DNA of 64,000 bases, from positions 1,922,001 through 1,986,000 of the forward strand of contig NZ_JAGIOC010000001.1 of assembly GCF_017876515.1 (NCBI RefSeq), read 5' to 3'. Below the pieces are notes generated by a model. That model ran no database searches. It had not been told where the DNA came from and was given only the letters and a program-made list of their open reading frames with translations. The first letter of the stretch is position 1. Each line of letters begins with the position of its first letter. The translations under genes and the position numbers were made by a program. Origin of the DNA: Brachybacterium fresconis. GTDB taxonomy: Bacteria; Actinomycetota; Actinomycetes; Actinomycetales; Dermabacteraceae. Positions 37,059 to 48,373 of the stretch are shown here, piece after piece.

Positions 37059-38572
37059 AACGAGGGGATCTTCGCGGCGTAGAGGTTCCCGTCCAGCTCC
37101 TGCCAGGTGACGACCTCGGTGGACCCCTCGCGCTCCTGCGCATGGGAGGTGGCCAGGAACATGAGGCCGATGACGCTCGCGAGTCCCTGCTGGGCGGGCT
37201 GCTCCCGCAGCACGTCGCCGATCGAGGCCTGCCCGGAGCGGCCTCGCACGTCGTTGACGTGGCCGGTCAGCCCCACCAGGTCGATGTCGTTGGCGCGCAC
37301 CAGGTCCGCCAGCACCTCGACGCTGAGCGCCGTGGCGTCGTGGACCTCGGCCTCGGCAGGCGCCCCGGGATCGGTGGGGTCCTTGAGCCGATGCTGGGAC
37401 ACCGAGGAGAGCTGGACCCGCGAGAGGTCCAGGTCGAGCGGGAAGGGGGTGCGGGTGACGACCTCGTCCTTCTGCGCGAGGGCCACGCCCTGCGCCTCCT
37501 GGAGCGCCTCCAGCAGCACGCGGTGCTGGCGGAAGTCCTGGGAGCGCACGAAGCGCGCCAGCGAGCGGTACAGCTCGGTCTTGACGTCCAGCACCTCCTG
37601 GGCCGGGTCGTAGAGGTCGCTGAACACGTTGGCCAGGCGCTCGCGCTCGTCCCGGCTGAGGCTGCGGGCGAAGTCGCGCTCGAGGAGACGGTCCACGAGC
37701 TCCTGGGCGGTGCGGGTCTGACCCGGGTCGTTGAGCATCCGGAAGAACGCGGTGAAGGTGCGGCCGACGCTGGACTGGCCCAGCAGGTCGTCCCCGGCCA
37801 GCAGCTGCTCGAGGATCTCGCCGCGAGAGGTCTCCGGGGAGAGGATCTGCTCGCGCAGATGCAGATCGACCGCACGCAGGTCCTCGCGATACTGGAGGAA
37901 GTCGCCGGAGAGCTCGGAGGCGATCTGCAGGATGTCGCGCAGCCGGTCGGTGGAGGCTTCCTCGCTGGGCAGCATGAGCTCACCCTCGGCGAGCTCGCGG
38001 ATCTGCGCCTCGACGCTCTCGCGCTGACGCTGCAGGTCCGCCAGGCGCACGTCGCGGTCGGTCTCGGTCTCGTGCGCCAGGCGCTCGAACTGCTGGACCA
38101 CCAGGGTCAGGCGCGACTCGGTGGTGGTGGGCCGGTGCTCCTCGAGGGAGGCGATGAACTGGATCGCGTCGATCGTGGCGGGCGAGGGCTCGAAGGTGGT
38201 CTCGGTGCGCTGCGGGTCGTCGCGACGGGTCAGATAGCCCTCGCGCACCCAGCCGTCCACGTATTCGGCGGCGCTGCGGCCGCTGCGACCCTCCGTGCTC
38301 TCGTCATCGTCGTCGACGACATCCGCGGAGGCGGGATCCTCGTCGTGCAGCAGCGATAGATGGGCCCCCACGCGGGCGACGAGCTCGCTGCGCGGCAGGC
38401 GTCGATCGCCGGCGGGGAAGACGGACTGCAGGATCGCCAGGACGGCAGGGGCCTTGGTCGCGGCGAGCAGGCGCCAGGTGCTGGCCCGGCGCAGCTGCTC
38501 GTAGGCCTCCTTGCGCGCGGACACGGCGTCGCTGCGGCGGTCGGTCCACCGGTTCGGCTCGGTCGTGGTCAC
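37028..38572 (-). CDS. jetA: JetA/MksF (DUF3375) condensin-like kleisin subunit
   Basis: About 514-aa DUF3375 protein, the kleisin of JetABCD/MksBEF. Family pattern: N-terminal YEQLRRASTWRLLAATKAPAVLAILQSVF, winged-helix region with EYVDGWVREGYLTR, FIASLEEHRPTTTESRL, the long coiled coil ETDRDVRLADLQRQRESVEAQI, and the C-terminal winged helix. The GTG at 38572 is chosen because TAGACT lies 8 nt upstream. Alternatives (ATG at 38599, GTG at 38644) have no SD and add non-family residues. Separated from jetB by about 5 kb of unrelated genes. Confidence 0.87.
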   Translation of the reverse strand: MTTTEPNRWTDRRSDAVSARKEAYEQLRRASTWRLLAATKAPAVLAILQSVFPAGDRRLPRSELVARVGAHLSLLHDEDPASADVVDDDDESTEGRSGRSAAEYVDGWVREGYLTRRDDPQRTETTFEPSPATIDAIQFIASLEEHRPTTTESRLTLVVQQFERLAHETETDRDVRLADLQRQRESVEAQIRELAEGELMLPSEEASTDRLRDILQIASELSGDFLQYREDLRAVDLHLREQILSPETSRGEILEQLLAGDDLLGQSSVGRTFTAFFRMLNDPGQTRTAQELVDRLLERDFARSLSRDERERLANVFSDLYDPAQEVLDVKTELYRSLARFVRSQDFRQHRVLLEALQEAQGVALAQKDEVVTRTPFPLDLDLSRVQLSSVSQHRLKDPTDPGAPAEAEVHDATALSVEVLADLVRANDIDLVGLTGHVNDVRGRSGQASIGDVLREQPAQQGLASVIGLMFLATSHAQEREGSTEVVTWQELDGNLYAAKIPSFYFLDDVPVE

Positions 38573-38580
38573 GACGAGGG

Positions 38581-38586
38581 AGTCTA
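38581..38586 (-). promoter_or_regulatory. -10 box TAGACT, leaderless jetA
   Basis: TAGACT with an 8-nt gap to the GTG at 38572 on the minus strand. Confidence 0.5.
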
Positions 38587-38821
38587 CCGGCGCAGCCATG
38601 GCCCGGGGGACGAACAGAGCGCCTGAAGGGACCAACCTCGGCACGCCTGTTCACAACGCATGCCGCACCGATGACACACGAGAGTCGGAGCGTCGACGTG
38701 CCCGTTCCTCCACCACGCCATGTCAGTCGTCTGACACGAGAGTGCATTGACCTGAGGAGTGAGGAGCCGGGCCATACCAGAGCCACGACATGCAGGAAAG
38801 GCGATGATTTCGCCCGGCCGG

Positions 38822-39184
38822 TCACTGCCCGTCGACGTGCCGGAACCTCTCCCAGGCAGATTGGCGGGTCACACCGAGACCCTCGCCGATGGACCCCCAT
38901 GACGTCCCGCGCGAGCGCATATAGGTCACGAGGTCGCGCTGGAATCTTTCGAGCTGCGGGCGCTGCCCGGTGACGCCGCGGAGCATTCGCACCAGTTCTT
39001 CCTCGGTGTGCGCCTCGAAGGCGGCCGTGGCCGTCTCGGTGCCCTCGTCGAAGGAGCGTGCTGCCTCGCGGGCGCAGTCACCGCAGATCATCACGCCGAG
39101 CCCGCCGAGGAGCGGGCGACCCTTGACGCCCGGGAGACCGCAGAAGCCGCAACGCATCTCGGAGATCCCGTTCGGTCCGTGCAT
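38822..39184 (-). CDS. ClpX-type C4 zinc finger / HTH protein
   Basis: 120 aa. The N-terminal C4 zinc finger (CGFCG...ICGDC, Cys pairs at about 12/15 and 34/37) resembles that of ClpX but without the AAA+ ATPase. The C-terminal helix-turn-helix-like segment is TSWGSIGEGLGVTRQSAWERFRH. It is probably a small DNA-binding regulator. The ATG has TAGACT exactly 6 nt upstream (39191-39196). It is divergent from the MFS gene, whose promoter carries two similar operators, so it may be the regulator of that gene. Confidence 0.8.
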   Translation of the reverse strand: MHGPNGISEMRCGFCGLPGVKGRPLLGGLGVMICGDCAREAARSFDEGTETATAAFEAHTEEELVRMLRGVTGQRPQLERFQRDLVTYMRSRGTSWGSIGEGLGVTRQSAWERFRHVDGQ

Positions 39185-39190
39185 GCTCCG

Positions 39191-39196
39191 AGTCTA
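39191..39196 (-). promoter_or_regulatory. -10 box TAGACT, leaderless zinc-finger/HTH gene
   Basis: TAGACT, 6-nt gap, ATG at 39184 on the minus strand. Confidence 0.55.
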
Positions 39197-39265
39197 GGGG
39201 TGCCCCCAAGGCCCCGCTCCCGACGAACCCGCTCGCGCCGCGACGACTGTTCGACACCTCCCATC

Positions 39266-39283
39266 TGTCAGGGTATCCTGACA
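39266..39283. promoter_or_regulatory. Operator 1, TGTCAGG inverted repeat
   Basis: TGTCAGG-GTAT-CCTGACA, a perfect 7-bp inverted repeat. It overlaps a possible -10 TATCCT (39274-39279) that has TTCGAC 18 nt upstream. Confidence 0.7.
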
Positions 39284-39290
39284 CCTGAGA

Positions 39291-39308
39291 TGTCAAGGCA
39301 CCCTGACG
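39291..39308. promoter_or_regulatory. Operator 2, second TGTCA-TGAC site
   Basis: TGTCAAGGCACCCTGACG matches operator 1 at 14 of 18 positions. The centre-to-centre distance is 25 bp. Confidence 0.6.
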
Positions 39309-39361
39309 CAGGCCTGGGGGCGGGCGGCCGAGGTCGACCCGCCCCCACCCCGGAAGCGACG

Positions 39362-40594
39362 GTGACCATGCGCAGGATCCTGATCGCCACGGTCGGCGAA
39401 TCCACGGGCGACGACGCCGTCCGAACCCTGCTGCCGCTGATCGCGGTCACCATCCTCGGGGTCGGGGGTGGGCTCCTAGGTCTGCTGAATGCTCTGCCCT
39501 TCCTCTGGTACCTGTGCGCCCATCGCCAGATCGGCGCGTCGGTCGACGCGCTCGGGCACCGGCGCGCGATCATGCTCGGCAACGGCCTGCGAATCCTCAC
39601 CGTGGGGGCTCTGATCCTCCTGCTGGCCGTCGGCCACCTCTCGGCGCCGGTGCTGCTCGTCGTCGCCGCGCTGCTCGGGCTGGGCGATGCGCTGTTCACC
39701 ACCGGGCATAGCGCCATGGTCCCCGCGATCGTCGGCCGCGAACGCACCGCGGATTGCTATCAGCGGATCGAGGCCGTCAGCGCCATCGCGCGGGTCTCCG
39801 GGCCGGCGGCGGTCTCGGCACTGCTGCGCGTCGCCGCCCCCGCCGCCGCCCTGGCGCTCGGGGTCGTGGCCTACCTGCTCAGCCTGTCAACCCTCGCAAC
39901 CCTGCCACGACCGGAGGCAGCGGGCCCCGCCCCTGCCGCCGCGTCCGCTTCTGCTCCGACCCCCGAGCTCACGGAGTGGACGGTGCGCAGGGTGCTGACC
40001 ACCCGCGGGCTCGGTCACCTCACCCTGGCCACCACGCTCCTGAATGCGGCGGCGATGATCTCGGGCACTGCGCTGGTGCTCTTCGCACTCGAGACCCTGG
40101 GGCTGCCCCCGGCGATGGTCGCGCTGTTCGCGGCAGCCGGGGCGCTCGGCGCGCTCCTCGGCGCGGCCGGGTCCCGGCCACTGCGCACGCACCTTCCCAC
40201 CGGCGCCGCGAAGCTGCTGGCCACGACCGGCGTAGCACTCTCCAGTCTGCTCGCCCCGGCCGCGCTGCTGGTACCCACCGGACAGTCGGTTCTGATCGGG
40301 GTCGGCGAGCTGATGGTCGCCCTGTGCGCGACCATCTCGATGATCATCGGCTCCGACGTGCCCGCGCGCTTGGTCCCGCAGAGCCACCTCGGCCGGGCGT
40401 TCGCGGCGATCCGGCTGCTCACGATCGGGGTGATGCCGCTGGCCAGCGTCCTCGGCGGCCTAATCATCGCGGCCACGTCCCCCCTCGCGGCCCTGCTCGT
40501 CGCGGCGGGAGTGGCGGCACTGGCCTGCCTGCCGCTGGCGCGGGTCCGGCACTGGTCTCCCCCGGGCCCCGCCGACGCCGCACCCGGGACTTGA
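39362..40594 (+). CDS. MFS transporter
   Basis: About 410-aa major facilitator with about 12 transmembrane segments, of the macrolide-efflux/enterobactin-exporter-like type (RILIATVGESTGDDAVRTLLPLIAVTILG; loop SVDALGHRRAIMLGNGLRI). The GTG at 39362 is close to a CGGAAG SD-like sequence; ATGs at 39368 and 39290 are alternatives. It is controlled by the paired TGTCAGG-type operators upstream, consistent with an inducible efflux pump. The substrate is unknown. Confidence 0.85.
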   Translation: MTMRRILIATVGESTGDDAVRTLLPLIAVTILGVGGGLLGLLNALPFLWYLCAHRQIGASVDALGHRRAIMLGNGLRILTVGALILLLAVGHLSAPVLLVVAALLGLGDALFTTGHSAMVPAIVGRERTADCYQRIEAVSAIARVSGPAAVSALLRVAAPAAALALGVVAYLLSLSTLATLPRPEAAGPAPAAASASAPTPELTEWTVRRVLTTRGLGHLTLATTLLNAAAMISGTALVLFALETLGLPPAMVALFAAAGALGALLGAAGSRPLRTHLPTGAAKLLATTGVALSSLLAPAALLVPTGQSVLIGVGELMVALCATISMIIGSDVPARLVPQSHLGRAFAAIRLLTIGVMPLASVLGGLIIAATSPLAALLVAAGVAALACLPLARVRHWSPPGPADAAPGT

Positions 40595-40631
40595 GACCCC
40601 GACAGCGCCGAGAGCCCCGCTCCCTGGCTGA

Positions 40632-43697
<3,066 letters not shown>

Positions 43698-43730
43698 GGT
43701 CGCACTCCCCCGCCGCGCGGCATTCCGGGT

Positions 43731-43754
43731 CGGTACGCTGGTCCGGGGTGCCGC
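43731..43754 (+). repeat. Duplicated leader segment, copy 1
   Basis: 24-bp segment matching 44456-44479 at 22 of 24 positions. It contains a TACGCT -10-like box and lies 34 bp before the first of two paralogous membrane-protein genes. Confidence 0.7.
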
Positions 43755-43788
43755 ACGGCGCCGATCCGCAGCACGGGGGAGACGACGG

Positions 43789-44400
43789 ATGACGCAGGGG
43801 AAGGGGCCGCACGAGGAGCCACCGGCCTGGTCACGGACCACCGCGGCCCGCACGGGGCCCGGGCCGACGGATGGCGGCTTCGCGTTCGCCCCGGTCGACA
43901 CGCGACGCTCCTCCACGATGGTGACGCTGACCACGTGGATGCTGATCACCGTGATCATCGTGATCGTGGTGCGTCTGCTGGACGCGGCGATCGGCGTCGC
44001 CGCCGCGATCGCTGCCCCGGCGATGATCAGCAGCGGCACGTTCGACGACGGGGTGGTCCTCGTCGCCGGCGGCGCCATCATGAACCTCCTGTTCCAAACG
44101 GTCAACGGGCTGCTGTCCGGGGCTCTGCTGGTGCTCGCGATCTGGACCACCGTCAAGGCTGCGGGCCGTGGCCGTATCGGGGCGATCATCCTCGTCGTCG
44201 CGCTGGTGCTCTCGCCGCTGCTGTACCTGATCGGCTCCGTGATCTCCACCCTCGTCACGGGCGATGCCGGAGACCCCGCGTTCTACGGCGACTCGTCCCT
44301 CGCCCATGCGATCTTCGAGGTGCTCCGCACCCTCCTCGTCGTCGCCGCGCTGATCGTCGGCGCCGTGATGGTACGTCGGTGGGCGACAGCCCAGGGGTGA
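43789..44400 (+). CDS. Small multi-pass membrane protein, paralogue 1
   Basis: 203 aa, function unknown. A hydrophilic N-terminus (about 40 aa, starting MTQGKGPHE) is followed by four hydrophobic helices and the conserved loop WTTVKAAGRGRIGAII. The C-terminus is VRRWATAQG. It is paralogous to the next gene, which has the same MTQG start, the same KAAGRGRxGAI loop and the same MxRRW end. GGGGGAG precedes the ATG. The pair looks like a recent tandem duplication that included the leader. Confidence 0.75.
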   Translation: MTQGKGPHEEPPAWSRTTAARTGPGPTDGGFAFAPVDTRRSSTMVTLTTWMLITVIIVIVVRLLDAAIGVAAAIAAPAMISSGTFDDGVVLVAGGAIMNLLFQTVNGLLSGALLVLAIWTTVKAAGRGRIGAIILVVALVLSPLLYLIGSVISTLVTGDAGDPAFYGDSSLAHAIFEVLRTLLVVAALIVGAVMVRRWATAQG

Positions 44401-44455
44401 GCGGACGATCGCTCGGCCACGGCCAGGACCCCACCCGAGGTGCGGCACGTCGGAC

Positions 44456-44479
44456 CGGTAGCCTGGTCCGGGGTGCCGC
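44456..44479 (+). repeat. Duplicated leader segment, copy 2
   Basis: Second copy of the 24-bp leader (-10-like TAGCCT), 34 bp before the ATG at 44514. The position relative to the gene is the same as for copy 1. Confidence 0.7.
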
Positions 44480-44513
44480 GCGGCACCTCGCGACGCAGGG
44501 CAGAGGGAGACTC

Positions 44514-45305
44514 ATGACGCAGGGGTACGGACCGCACGACGGACAGCAGGGGCAGTGGGGCCAGGGCGACCCGAACGCGCAGCCCCCGTGGGGCCAGAGC
44601 CCGCAGGACGAACAGCCCGCGGCGCCGCAGTGGGGCGCCAGCCCGCAGCAGAGCGCACCACAGCCGCAGTCCCCCTCGCAGTGGGGACAGGCCAGCCCGG
44701 CCCCCGCCTCGCCGTGGGGCCAGTCCTCCCCGGCACCGGGCGCCGGCTACCCCGGTGATCCAGCGGCGGGGGCTTTCTCCTCGCCTCCGGTGAGCCCCGT
44801 CTCGCGGAAGACGGCGGCCGCCGGCCTGGTGAAGTGGATGTTCATCGGCGCGATCGCCGTCGTGGCGCTCCGCGGCGTCTACCTGTTGAGCAATGTCATC
44901 GTCTCGGTCTTCATCGTCGGTCTCGCCGATTCGGTCACCGATCCGGATGCCCTCGCTGCGACGGCCGGGATCAGCATGCTCGCGCTCCTGCTCTTCCTGG
45001 GACTGGTCACCCTCGTATCTCTGGCACTGCTCGTCCTCGCGATCATCGCGGCCGTGAAAGCGGCGGGCCGAGGCCGAGTCGGAGCGATCGTCGTCGGGTC
45101 GACGGTCGTGCTCTCCTTCGCGATCTACCTGGTCGCCCGCGTCATCGGTCTGATCGCCCAGAACGGCGCGCAGTTCGACAGTGACGCCCTCATGACCATC
45201 GCCATCATCGAATACGTCGTGATGGCCCTGCACTGGCTCGTCGTCTCAGCGGCACTCATCGTCGGATCCACCATGGCTCGCCGGTGGGTCAAACAGGCCG
45301 ACTGA
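44514..45305 (+). CDS. Small multi-pass membrane protein, paralogue 2
   Basis: 263 aa. Gln/Pro/Gly/Trp-rich N-terminal region of about 90 residues with repeated QWGQ and SPWGQ units, then four transmembrane helices and the loop AAVKAAGRGRVGAIV shared with paralogue 1. Cytoplasmic PQG-rich tails of this type are common in actinobacterial membrane proteins of unknown role. GAGGGAG precedes the ATG. Convergent with the beta-propeller gene, with a 12-bp gap. Confidence 0.77.
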   Translation: MTQGYGPHDGQQGQWGQGDPNAQPPWGQSPQDEQPAAPQWGASPQQSAPQPQSPSQWGQASPAPASPWGQSSPAPGAGYPGDPAAGAFSSPPVSPVSRKTAAAGLVKWMFIGAIAVVALRGVYLLSNVIVSVFIVGLADSVTDPDALAATAGISMLALLLFLGLVTLVSLALLVLAIIAAVKAAGRGRVGAIVVGSTVVLSFAIYLVARVIGLIAQNGAQFDSDALMTIAIIEYVVMALHWLVVSAALIVGSTMARRWVKQAD

Positions 45306-45317
45306 CCGGACCGTCGA

Positions 45318-46910
45318 TCAGCCCAGCAGCAGGGTCTGCTCGCCGACGGTGACCAGCGCTCGACCGTTCCCGGCCCCGTGGACGGACCGCACCGGATCGG
45401 TCACGACGGCATCGGCGGTGACCGTGCCGGTGGTGGCGTCGACGACGCGCAGTCGCTGTGCGCCGCGCGGCTGCAGGGAGCGGGTGCGCTCGGTGGGGTC
45501 GAGCACCACGGCGGTATCGCTCTCGAGGGTCCCGTGGACCGGGGCCTCGGGGGCCGACAGCGGCAGCGTCCAGATGTTCGTGCCGTCGGCGGTGTCGTAG
45601 GCGACCAGCTGTCCGGAGGTGTTGGCCCGAACCATCCGGGCCCCGTCGATCCCGAGCCGGACGGTGGCCTCGACGGCCTCGTCCAGCGCCCCCGCCCCGG
45701 GCTCGGTCCACGCCGCGCGGTGCTCGGACGCGACGATCTCGCCGCTGATCCCGGTGTCCTCCTCGGTGCCGGTGGCGAGCACCCGGCCGTGGTCGATGTG
45801 CACGGCCCACTGCCCGGCCGGCGACGGTTCGGAGGTCCACAGCACCTCCCCGCGGACGTGGGCGGTGGCGGTGAGGGCCCCGTCGGGGGCGGAGCAGACG
45901 GTGACCACGACGGGGGCGTCGGTGCGCGGGGTCGGACCGTTCACGCTCACACGGCAGGGCTGATCCGGGTCGGCCAGCACGCGGCCGACGGGGAATCCGG
46001 TCGCGGCGTCGAGCTGGATCCATCCTTGGGCGGGATCGAAGTGCAGCGGGACCGCGGGCAGCACGCCGGTGGCGCGCACGGCGTCGAGCAGGCCCGGGGC
46101 CGCATCCGGTCGGGCAGCCACCTCGACGCCGGCGGGGTCGATGCCCCGGGCTTCGTGGGTCCCGGGGGCGGAGAGCGTCCATCGCGGCTGGTCGCCGGCG
46201 GTGAGGTCGTAGCCGCTGAGGGTGCACGCTTCGGCGTCGGTCTCCTCGCACTCGCGCACGACCAGCAGGTCCTCGCTCAGGGCGAGCGGGATCCCCGTGA
46301 CGGCGGCGATCTCCTCCGGGCCGGATCCGGTGCGGCCCGAGCCGGTGAGGTCGGAGACGACGGTCCGCCCGCCGGTCACCTCGATGAGCCGGGTGCCGTC
46401 GGCGGAGAGGGCGAGCACGTCCGCCGCGCTCGCGTCGACCTCGTGCACGGTGCCCCGGTGCAGCAGCTGGGCGGTGCCGTCGCCGCGGCGCACGAGCACC
46501 GGGGCGTCGGCGGCGGGCACGGAGTGGACCGTGTCCCCCTCGGCGAGCGCCGGGATGCTCGCCGAGGCGGCCTCCCCGAGCGGCGGGACGCGGGTGGCCA
46601 TCACGGCGGGGACGGTCAGGGCCAGGGCGAGGGCGAGCGCGAGTGCGCCCGCGAGCAGGCGGCGCGATCCTCGGCGCCCGCGCGCGCCGAGCAGCACCAG
46701 CAGCACCGGACCCGCTCCGGCGCCGGCCAGGATCCCGGCGGCCAGGCGCAGCGCCCCGATCAGGAACTGACCGCCCACCAGCGCGGCGATCCCGGCCAGC
46801 GCCAGCAGCACGACGGCGAGCCCGATCGCCGTGGTGGTGTCCGGGCCCTCGGCTCCCGGCGCCGCGGAGGACGTCTCGGGGTCCGGCGTCGCGGCCGACG
46901 TCTCGCTCAT
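45318..46910 (-). CDS. Membrane-anchored beta-propeller (PQQ-like) protein
   Basis: 530 aa. The N-terminal 100 residues hold about three hydrophobic helices. The rest is extracellular and beta-rich with propeller-like blade sequences (for example VAYDTADGTNIWTLPLS, LRVVDATTGTVTADAV). A Cys pair (CEETDAEAC) and CRV...VC may form disulfides. Function unknown; the propeller probably binds a partner rather than PQQ. GGTGAG precedes the ATG. It lies 18 bp downstream of tgt and is probably cotranscribed with it. Confidence 0.75.
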   Translation of the reverse strand: MSETSAATPDPETSSAAPGAEGPDTTTAIGLAVVLLALAGIAALVGGQFLIGALRLAAGILAGAGAGPVLLVLLGARGRRGSRRLLAGALALALALALTVPAVMATRVPPLGEAASASIPALAEGDTVHSVPAADAPVLVRRGDGTAQLLHRGTVHEVDASAADVLALSADGTRLIEVTGGRTVVSDLTGSGRTGSGPEEIAAVTGIPLALSEDLLVVRECEETDAEACTLSGYDLTAGDQPRWTLSAPGTHEARGIDPAGVEVAARPDAAPGLLDAVRATGVLPAVPLHFDPAQGWIQLDAATGFPVGRVLADPDQPCRVSVNGPTPRTDAPVVVTVCSAPDGALTATAHVRGEVLWTSEPSPAGQWAVHIDHGRVLATGTEEDTGISGEIVASEHRAAWTEPGAGALDEAVEATVRLGIDGARMVRANTSGQLVAYDTADGTNIWTLPLSAPEAPVHGTLESDTAVVLDPTERTRSLQPRGAQRLRVVDATTGTVTADAVVTDPVRSVHGAGNGRALVTVGEQTLLLG

Positions 46911-46928
46911 CGCGTGCTCACCACGGGC

Positions 46929-48281
46929 TCACCGCGGGGAGCCGTAGTAGGCGCCGGTGGTCTCCTCCCGCAGCGCGTCGAAGTCGCCGCTGAGCAGGGA
47001 GGCGCGGATCCGGTCCACCAGGCGCACCACGAACCGTTCGTTGTGGATGGTGCATAAGGTCGCCGAGAGCATCTCCTTGGCGCGGAACAGGTGGTGGACG
47101 TAGGCGGCGGTGTAGTGGGTGCAGGTGTAGCAGTCGCAGGTCTCGTCGATCGGCGCGAACCGGCGGCGGTACCGCGAGCCGGTGAGGTTCACGCGCCCGG
47201 TGGCGGTGTAGACGGCGCTGTTGCGCGCCACCCGGGACGGGGAGACGCAGTCGAAGGTGTCGGCGCCGGCGGCGATCGCGACGAACAGGTCGTCGACCTC
47301 GCTGATGCCCAGCAGGTGGCGGGGTCGGTCCTCGGGCAGCTCCTCGGTGACCCAGCCGACGATGGCGGCGAGATTCTCCTTCTCCAGCGCCCCGCCGATG
47401 CCGAAGCCGTCGAAGACCTGCCCGCCCGAGTCCATCGCTGAGAGGTCACGGGCGGCCCGTCGGCGCAGGTCCTCGTACTGGGCGCCCTGGATGACGCCCC
47501 ACAGCTGCTGGTAGGGGCGGTGGGTGCGCTCCTCGGTCAGCCGGGCGTGCTCGGCCAGGCAGCGGATCGCCCAGCGTCGGGTGCGCTCGAGCGCCTGCTC
47601 CTGGTAGCCGCGGGAGTTCATCAGCGTGGTCAGCTCGTCGAAGGCGAACATGATGTCCGCCCCCAGCCCGTGCTGGATCTGCATCGAGACCTCGGGCGTG
47701 AAGCGGTGCACGTCGCCGTTGAGGAAGGAGCGGAAGGTGACGCCGTCGTCGTCCACGTGCGCCAGGCGCTCCTTGCCCTCGGCGACCGCGTCGTCCTCCC
47801 CGGAGGAGGTGCGGGCCTTCTCGCCTCCGGAGAACTCGCTGGACAGCACCTTCTTGAAGCCCGCACCGAGGCTCATCACCTGGAAGCCGCCGGAGTCGGT
47901 GAAGGTGGGGCCGGGCCAGTTCATGAAGGCGCCGAGCCCGCCGGCCGCGTCGATCAGCTCGTGCCCCGGCTGGAGATACAGGTGATAGGCGTTGGCCAGC
48001 AGCGCCTGCGCTCCCAGCTCGCTCATCGACTCCGGCAGCACCGCCTTGACGGTGGCCTTGGTGCCCACGGGCACGAAGGCGGGCGTGGCGATCTGTCCGT
48101 GCGGGGTGGAGATCACGCCGGCGCGGGCCGAGCGGCCATGGCGGGCGGAGATCTCGAAGCCCGCTCCCGAGGGGGCCGGCCGGGGGTCGACAGGATCGAC
48201 GGGGTCGGCAGGGCGGGCGGGATCGGCACTCTGAGCGGTCACCGGGACATGGTCCCACGGTCCCGCTCGAGACCTCCGCAT
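46929..48281 (-). CDS. tgt: Queuine tRNA-ribosyltransferase
   Basis: 450-aa tRNA-guanine transglycosylase, inserting a queuine precursor at wobble position 34. Substrate-binding FTDSGGFQVMSL, nucleophile region DTFDCVSPSRVARN, and a zinc site CDCYTC...HHLF are present. The insert SSEFSGGEKARTSSGEDDAVAEG is typical of actinobacterial Tgt. The N-terminus has a Pro/Asp-rich extension of about 40 aa. The start is uncertain: ATG at 48281 lies very close to AGGTGG, and GTG at 48242 is an alternative. Confidence 0.95.
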   Translation of the reverse strand: MRRSRAGPWDHVPVTAQSADPARPADPVDPVDPRPAPSGAGFEISARHGRSARAGVISTPHGQIATPAFVPVGTKATVKAVLPESMSELGAQALLANAYHLYLQPGHELIDAAGGLGAFMNWPGPTFTDSGGFQVMSLGAGFKKVLSSEFSGGEKARTSSGEDDAVAEGKERLAHVDDDGVTFRSFLNGDVHRFTPEVSMQIQHGLGADIMFAFDELTTLMNSRGYQEQALERTRRWAIRCLAEHARLTEERTHRPYQQLWGVIQGAQYEDLRRRAARDLSAMDSGGQVFDGFGIGGALEKENLAAIVGWVTEELPEDRPRHLLGISEVDDLFVAIAAGADTFDCVSPSRVARNSAVYTATGRVNLTGSRYRRRFAPIDETCDCYTCTHYTAAYVHHLFRAKEMLSATLCTIHNERFVVRLVDRIRASLLSGDFDALREETTGAYYGSPR

Positions 48282-48373
48282 CCACCTCGATCCACTAGGA
48301 TCCAGCGCAGCGCCGGGAGGATTCCACGAGACCGTTCCCTCGGCGGCAGGGCCGACATCGACGGGAGGGGACC

